The notes under the pieces were generated by a model. It was not told where the DNA came from, searched no databases, and saw only the letters and a list, made by a program, of their open reading frames with translations. From Chthoniobacteraceae bacterium (lineage in GTDB: Bacteria; Verrucomicrobiota; Verrucomicrobiia; Chthoniobacterales; Chthoniobacteraceae), in the NCBI GenBank assembly GCA_947476255.1, contig CANJPY010000009.1, positions 1-64,000 of the forward strand: a stretch of 64,000 bases of DNA, given 5' to 3'. Below are positions 60,524 through 64,000 of this stretch, piece after piece (positions within the stretch are counted from its first letter, which is position 1; the number at the start of each line of letters is the position of its first letter). The position numbers and the translations under genes are program-made.

Positions 60524-63196
60524 TCACTCCACAGATTGAATGTCCAACCGCACAAAATTGAGAAGCTCCTCGTTGTTCATTTCCGTGAGCAACTTCTCCG
60601 CCCCACCCTCTTGAGAGAGCATATCGTCTACAAGCGCCCCCTTCTTGCGCAGGAGCGCATCCACCTTCTCTTCTATGGTCCCCGGACACACAAACTTGTG
60701 CACAAGAACGTTGCGCTTCTGCCCGATCCGAAACGCACGATCCGTCGCCTGATTCTCAACCGCCGGATTCCACCACCGGTCAAAATGAATCACATGACTG
60801 GCCCGTGTCAGGGTCAAACCCGTCCCTCCCGCCTTCACGCTGAGCACGAAAAAAGGCGGCCCATCGGCCTGCTGAAACGCCTCCACAAGCTTCGGCCGTT
60901 GCCCCACGGGAGTGCCCCCATGCAAAACCAATCCCTGCCGCCCGAATATCCCTGCAAGGTGCTGCGCGAGCGGAGCTGTCATTTCGCGAAACTGCGTGAA
61001 GATCAGACACCGCTCCTGCTTCGCTGCAATCTCCGCGCACAACTCTGAAAGCCGCGTAAACTTTCCGCTATCCTCCGCGCCAAACCGTCCGTCCCCACTC
61101 CAATGACTCGGATGGTTGCAAACCTGTTTGAATTTAACAAGATACCCCAGCACCAATCCACGCCGCTGGTTGGGATCAAGGGATTCGTCATGAAGATCCT
61201 CCTTCAATTGAGCCACCAATTTTCCGTAAAGAATGGCCTGCTTCTTCGTCAGCACACACTGCGTGTGCATCTCAATTTTCTCGGGTAAATCCGAAATAAT
61301 CTGCCGGTCTGTTTTCAGACGCCGAAGCAAATACGGCCCCAACAAGCGGCGCAACGGTCCGTAGCCTTCGCTGCCGCTGGCCAGTCGACGCGTGGCTTCA
61401 GAAAAATCTCCTGCGGTACCAAGCAAACCGGGGTTCAAAAAATCAAACAAACTCCACAAATCCGCGAGCCGGTTTTCTATCGGTGTCCCGGTGAGAGCCA
61501 CACGCGCCCGGGCAGAAAGCTTTTTGACACATCGCGCCTGCATGGTTGCGGGATTTTTAATGGCTTGCGCCTCGTCCAAAACAGCCATATCCCATTCGGC
61601 GGTTAATAAAAATTCACTGCGTTGAAGCTGTCCGTACGTCGTGAGTACGGCATCAAAAGAACGAGCCACGCTCGTCGGTTCATTCTCGAACTGTGCCAGC
61701 ACCTCGCGCGAATTCGCAGATGGATGAAAGGCAAACAAACGCAGATGTGGCGCAAAAATGCGGACCTCTCTCAACCAGTTGCCCACGAGCGAGGCGGGCA
61801 CTACTAAAAGACTCGGGCGCTGTGTTCCGGAAACTTCAGCCCGCCTCAAGCATAACAAAGCAATGACCTGCAGTGTTTTACCAAGCCCCATATCATCGGC
61901 AAGACAGGCTCCGAGACCAAGACGTGCTGCGAAATAAAGCCACGCCACTCCCTTTTTTTGATAAGGCCGCAGCACCGCTTTCAACCCGGGAACAGAATCC
62001 ACCTCGGCGGGAGACTTTAAGCGTTCAAGCCATTCGCGCAGGTTCTTCGCAGCCACCACTTCACTCCAATCGTGGGCAAGGCTGTCACCCGCGTCGTCAC
62101 TTGGCACAGCCGTTGGTTTTGAGAAACCGGCAAGCCACCGCATCCCCTCATGAAACGACACCCCACCGCTTTGATGAAAGAACTGCACCTTCTCCCAATG
62201 CTTTAACGCCTGCTGCAATTTCTCGTGATCGACTTCCACCCACTGCCCGCGAAGGCTCACCAATCCTGTGGGCGAAGCCCGAATCAGAGCCAGTTCTGCG
62301 TCACTGAGCCGTTCTCCCCCGAGAGTGACTTCCGAACGAAAGGAAAGCATGGCCGCCACTCCCACATTTCCCGGCTCCGGCGCATCTACAGACACACTCA
62401 CGATCGGCCGACTGGAGCGGCGGGCCTTCCACCAGTCTGGCAGTTTCACAATCAAGCCGCACTTTTCCAAGAGCGGTATTTCCTTAAGAAAAGCATAAGC
62501 ATCCTCAGGCGACCAGGCCAGCGCCTGAAACAGCCGCTTCGATTGCAGTAAATCATGAACCAACACACTCGTATTCGCAGCAGCGCGAACCGGCTCTAAA
62601 AGGGCATCTATGACCGACTGTTGTTTTTGATGCGACGCAAATATCCGGGCGAGCGGAGTGTGTTGGGCGCCGCCATCGGCTGACAGTTGCTCGGTATACG
62701 TGGCGAGAAAGGCGAACGGCTTCTCACTGTTTCTCTTGTTTTCCGCAAGGTGAAACGTCACACGCCCGAGGAGATGCCACATCCCGCTTAAATCCTTAAG
62801 CCATCCCGCAATTCCATCGGCGTGGCTTTCCACCGCGTTCTGAACGCGGTTCCGAAGGTCGTCCCAGAGCCTGCGCAAAAGGATTTCATCTAAATACTCG
62901 CCCCCGCGCACCAGCGGTGCAGCCCCAACCATGGATCGCAAAGAGCTTTCGAGGGGGTCTGCCACAAGACGAGACTCACGAGTCTGACACAGCTGCGTGA
63001 GGAACAACTTGCCCCACTCTCGGGCCCAGGAGAGCGAAGCCACGAGTTCCACTTTCACAAGGTGCGTTGCCAAGTGCAACACCCCGTCAGCATCACTCTT
63101 CTCAAAAGCCTCCCGAATACTACGTGGCGCTGCCGAACCCACTCGAAGGGTCCGTTCAGGCGTGCAAAATAGAAACTCGTCCTCTTCTTGTTGCAT
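60524..63196 (-). CDS. SNF2-family DEAD/DEAH-box helicase
   Basis: An 890-residue bacterial SNF2/RapA-like ATPase. The N-terminal 370 residues are an unassigned region of the SNF2_assoc type. Motor motifs are LADDMGLGKTLQVIAL near residue 430, VVPASLVGNWLREVRIF, VLDEAQAIKNP, ALTGTPIENRLADLWSLFDF, LFHGG-type loop LVLHGGTPVG and VI, QATDRAFRIGQKRNV, near residue 815. It should translocate on duplex DNA using ATP and may remodel protein-DNA complexes. The neighbouring SWIM protein is its likely partner. The function in bacteria is not settled. Confidence 0.94.
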   Translation of the reverse strand: MQQEEDEFLFCTPERTLRVGSAAPRSIREAFEKSDADGVLHLATHLVKVELVASLSWAREWGKLFLTQLCQTRESRLVADPLESSLRSMVGAAPLVRGGEYLDEILLRRLWDDLRNRVQNAVESHADGIAGWLKDLSGMWHLLGRVTFHLAENKRNSEKPFAFLATYTEQLSADGGAQHTPLARIFASHQKQQSVIDALLEPVRAAANTSVLVHDLLQSKRLFQALAWSPEDAYAFLKEIPLLEKCGLIVKLPDWWKARRSSRPIVSVSVDAPEPGNVGVAAMLSFRSEVTLGGERLSDAELALIRASPTGLVSLRGQWVEVDHEKLQQALKHWEKVQFFHQSGGVSFHEGMRWLAGFSKPTAVPSDDAGDSLAHDWSEVVAAKNLREWLERLKSPAEVDSVPGLKAVLRPYQKKGVAWLYFAARLGLGACLADDMGLGKTLQVIALLCLRRAEVSGTQRPSLLVVPASLVGNWLREVRIFAPHLRLFAFHPSANSREVLAQFENEPTSVARSFDAVLTTYGQLQRSEFLLTAEWDMAVLDEAQAIKNPATMQARCVKKLSARARVALTGTPIENRLADLWSLFDFLNPGLLGTAGDFSEATRRLASGSEGYGPLRRLLGPYLLRRLKTDRQIISDLPEKIEMHTQCVLTKKQAILYGKLVAQLKEDLHDESLDPNQRRGLVLGYLVKFKQVCNHPSHWSGDGRFGAEDSGKFTRLSELCAEIAAKQERCLIFTQFREMTAPLAQHLAGIFGRQGLVLHGGTPVGQRPKLVEAFQQADGPPFFVLSVKAGGTGLTLTRASHVIHFDRWWNPAVENQATDRAFRIGQKRNVLVHKFVCPGTIEEKVDALLRKKGALVDDMLSQEGGAEKLLTEMNNEELLNFVRLDIQSVE

Positions 63197-63288
63197 GAAC
63201 TTGTCGGCGCGTCTTAACCGTAAGGATCTTTGAAGAAGCGCTCGATGCGCAGTCTTATCAGCCCTCGTTTCTGAACGCCTCCGCCATC

Positions 63289-64000
63289 TTACACGGTTGT
63301 TGCCGGCTGCAGTGCCAGCTTTTGAATTTTTTGAAGGTCCAACTTGCCACTCGCCAAATGCGGGATCTCGTCAACGCGGAGGCTGCGCCGTGGAATCCAA
63401 AGATTCGGCAACCCTTGTGCAGCCAATTGAGAACGCAAGGACGCAAGATCCACATCCATGGTCGCCAAAAGCAGCAAGGCCTCTCCCTTGGACTCATCAG
63501 GGACCCCGGTGATGACAAGCACACGCTCGTCCCCCGAGAGCTGCAACGCCTTGCCCACGGCAGTCTCGACGGTTTCGTGTGGGATCATTTCACCGGCAAT
63601 TTTGGAAAAGCGGCTTAAGCGTCCCTCAATAAACAGAAATCCATCGTGATCAAACCGGCCCAAGTCGCCGGTACGCAACCAGCCATCGCGGATTGCATCC
63701 GCCGTTCGCACCGGATCGTGAAGATAGCCCTCAAAGATATTCACCCCGCGAAGCCATAACATCCCGGTCTCGTGCAGGCTGAGCTTTTCGCCGGTTTCCG
63801 GATCCCGAATCTGTGCGCTCATGCCAGGCATCAGCTTGCCGACGGCGCCCTTGCGGTTGGAGGATTGCACCGGACACCCCGGCCATGGCGCGGGCGGGTC
63901 GGGAAGGTTCACGCTCGCGACTGGCGAAGTCTCCGTGAGACCATAACCTTGAAGCACTTCTTTTCCGAATTTAGCGTGAAAGGCCTCGGCAACGTCCGAG
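63289..64000 (-). CDS. acyl-CoA/acyl-ACP synthetase, C-terminal part (runs off window)
   Basis: The 3' end of an AMP-binding enzyme. The frame is open to the window edge, so the N-terminus is missing. Visible are QGYGLTETSPVASVN (adenylate-forming motif), WLRTGDLGRFDHDGFLFIEG, and GRLSRFSKIAGEMIPHETVE with the hinge and catalytic-lysine region near the end (LASGKLDLQKIQKL). It activates a fatty acid or other carboxylate with ATP. It resembles the synthetase part of Aas-type (acyl-ACP synthetase/acyltransferase) proteins, but that cannot be decided from this fragment. Confidence 0.88.
   Translation of the reverse strand, partial: SDVAEAFHAKFGKEVLQGYGLTETSPVASVNLPDPPAPWPGCPVQSSNRKGAVGKLMPGMSAQIRDPETGEKLSLHETGMLWLRGVNIFEGYLHDPVRTADAIRDGWLRTGDLGRFDHDGFLFIEGRLSRFSKIAGEMIPHETVETAVGKALQLSGDERVLVITGVPDESKGEALLLLATMDVDLASLRSQLAAQGLPNLWIPRRSLRVDEIPHLASGKLDLQKIQKLALQPATTV

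Overview
The window looks like a chromosomal segment of a Verrucomicrobiota bacterium, most likely of the Opitutia/Opitutales side. The reasons are inferential: a PSD1/planctomycete-type cytochrome c protein paired with a DUF1501 protein, a PmoA-like (DUF6807) protein, very large secreted proteins with Ig-like and C-terminal 'FSGVLLQ'-type modules, a TIGR03862-type flavoprotein, weak or absent Shine-Dalgarno sequences, frequent GTG/TTG starts, and a flagellin gene. No phage, integrase, insertion sequence, CRISPR array or rRNA was seen. Only one tRNA, tRNA-Pro(GGG), is present.

Layout. 0-7 kb: tRNA-Pro, a secreted alpha/beta hydrolase, a DUF115/MptE-like (motility accessory factor) protein, a MocR regulator, a small membrane protein and an isolated nuoB-nuoC pair. 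7-14.4 kb: a lipoprotein, then a tight plus-strand run of a GT9 glycosyltransferase, a small secreted protein, a HAD phosphatase and two ABC exporter half-transporters with complementary degenerate motifs (an asymmetric heterodimer). 14.5-21 kb: a TPR protein, a monocistronic flagellin gene with a clear promoter, leader hairpin and terminator, a flavoprotein, two tandem M24 aminopeptidases and an SDR. 21-29 kb: a minus-strand operon (FadR-type regulator, CocE/NonD hydrolase, PSD1 cytochrome, DUF1501) divergent from a PfkB fructokinase, with a palindromic operator candidate between them. 29-34.5 kb: EF-hand protein, DEAD-box helicase, GreA/B-like factor, an MBOAT plus SGNH acetyl-transfer cassette and L-rhamnose mutarotase. 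34.6-38.5 kb: sulfate assimilation operon cysH-cysD-cysNC. 38.6-48.1 kb: Tex, CCA-adding enzyme, a DUF892 ferritin-like protein, xseA, and dapA-dapB-folK-panB. 48.2-56.6 kb: a four-gene minus-strand cluster of exported proteins led by a CLCA-like zincin/VWA protein. 57.4-64 kb: PmoA-like protein, chorismate synthase, a SNF2 helicase with a SWIM zinc-finger partner, and the 3' end of an acyl-CoA/acyl-ACP synthetase that runs off the window.

The most unusual block is 48.2-56.6 kb. Its first protein combines a HExxHxxxGxxDE zincin site with a complete-MIDAS von Willebrand A domain in the order seen in animal CLCA (so-called calcium-activated chloride channel regulator) proteins. It is closely followed by a membrane-anchored HEAT-repeat protein, a 1340-residue Ig-containing surface protein and a small exported protein. 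A second theme is the large number of short perfect tandem duplications (10-21 bp units) in intergenic DNA, including two adjacent 21-bp arrays beside the CCA-transferase gene and a shared 9-mer found in arrays 31 kb apart.
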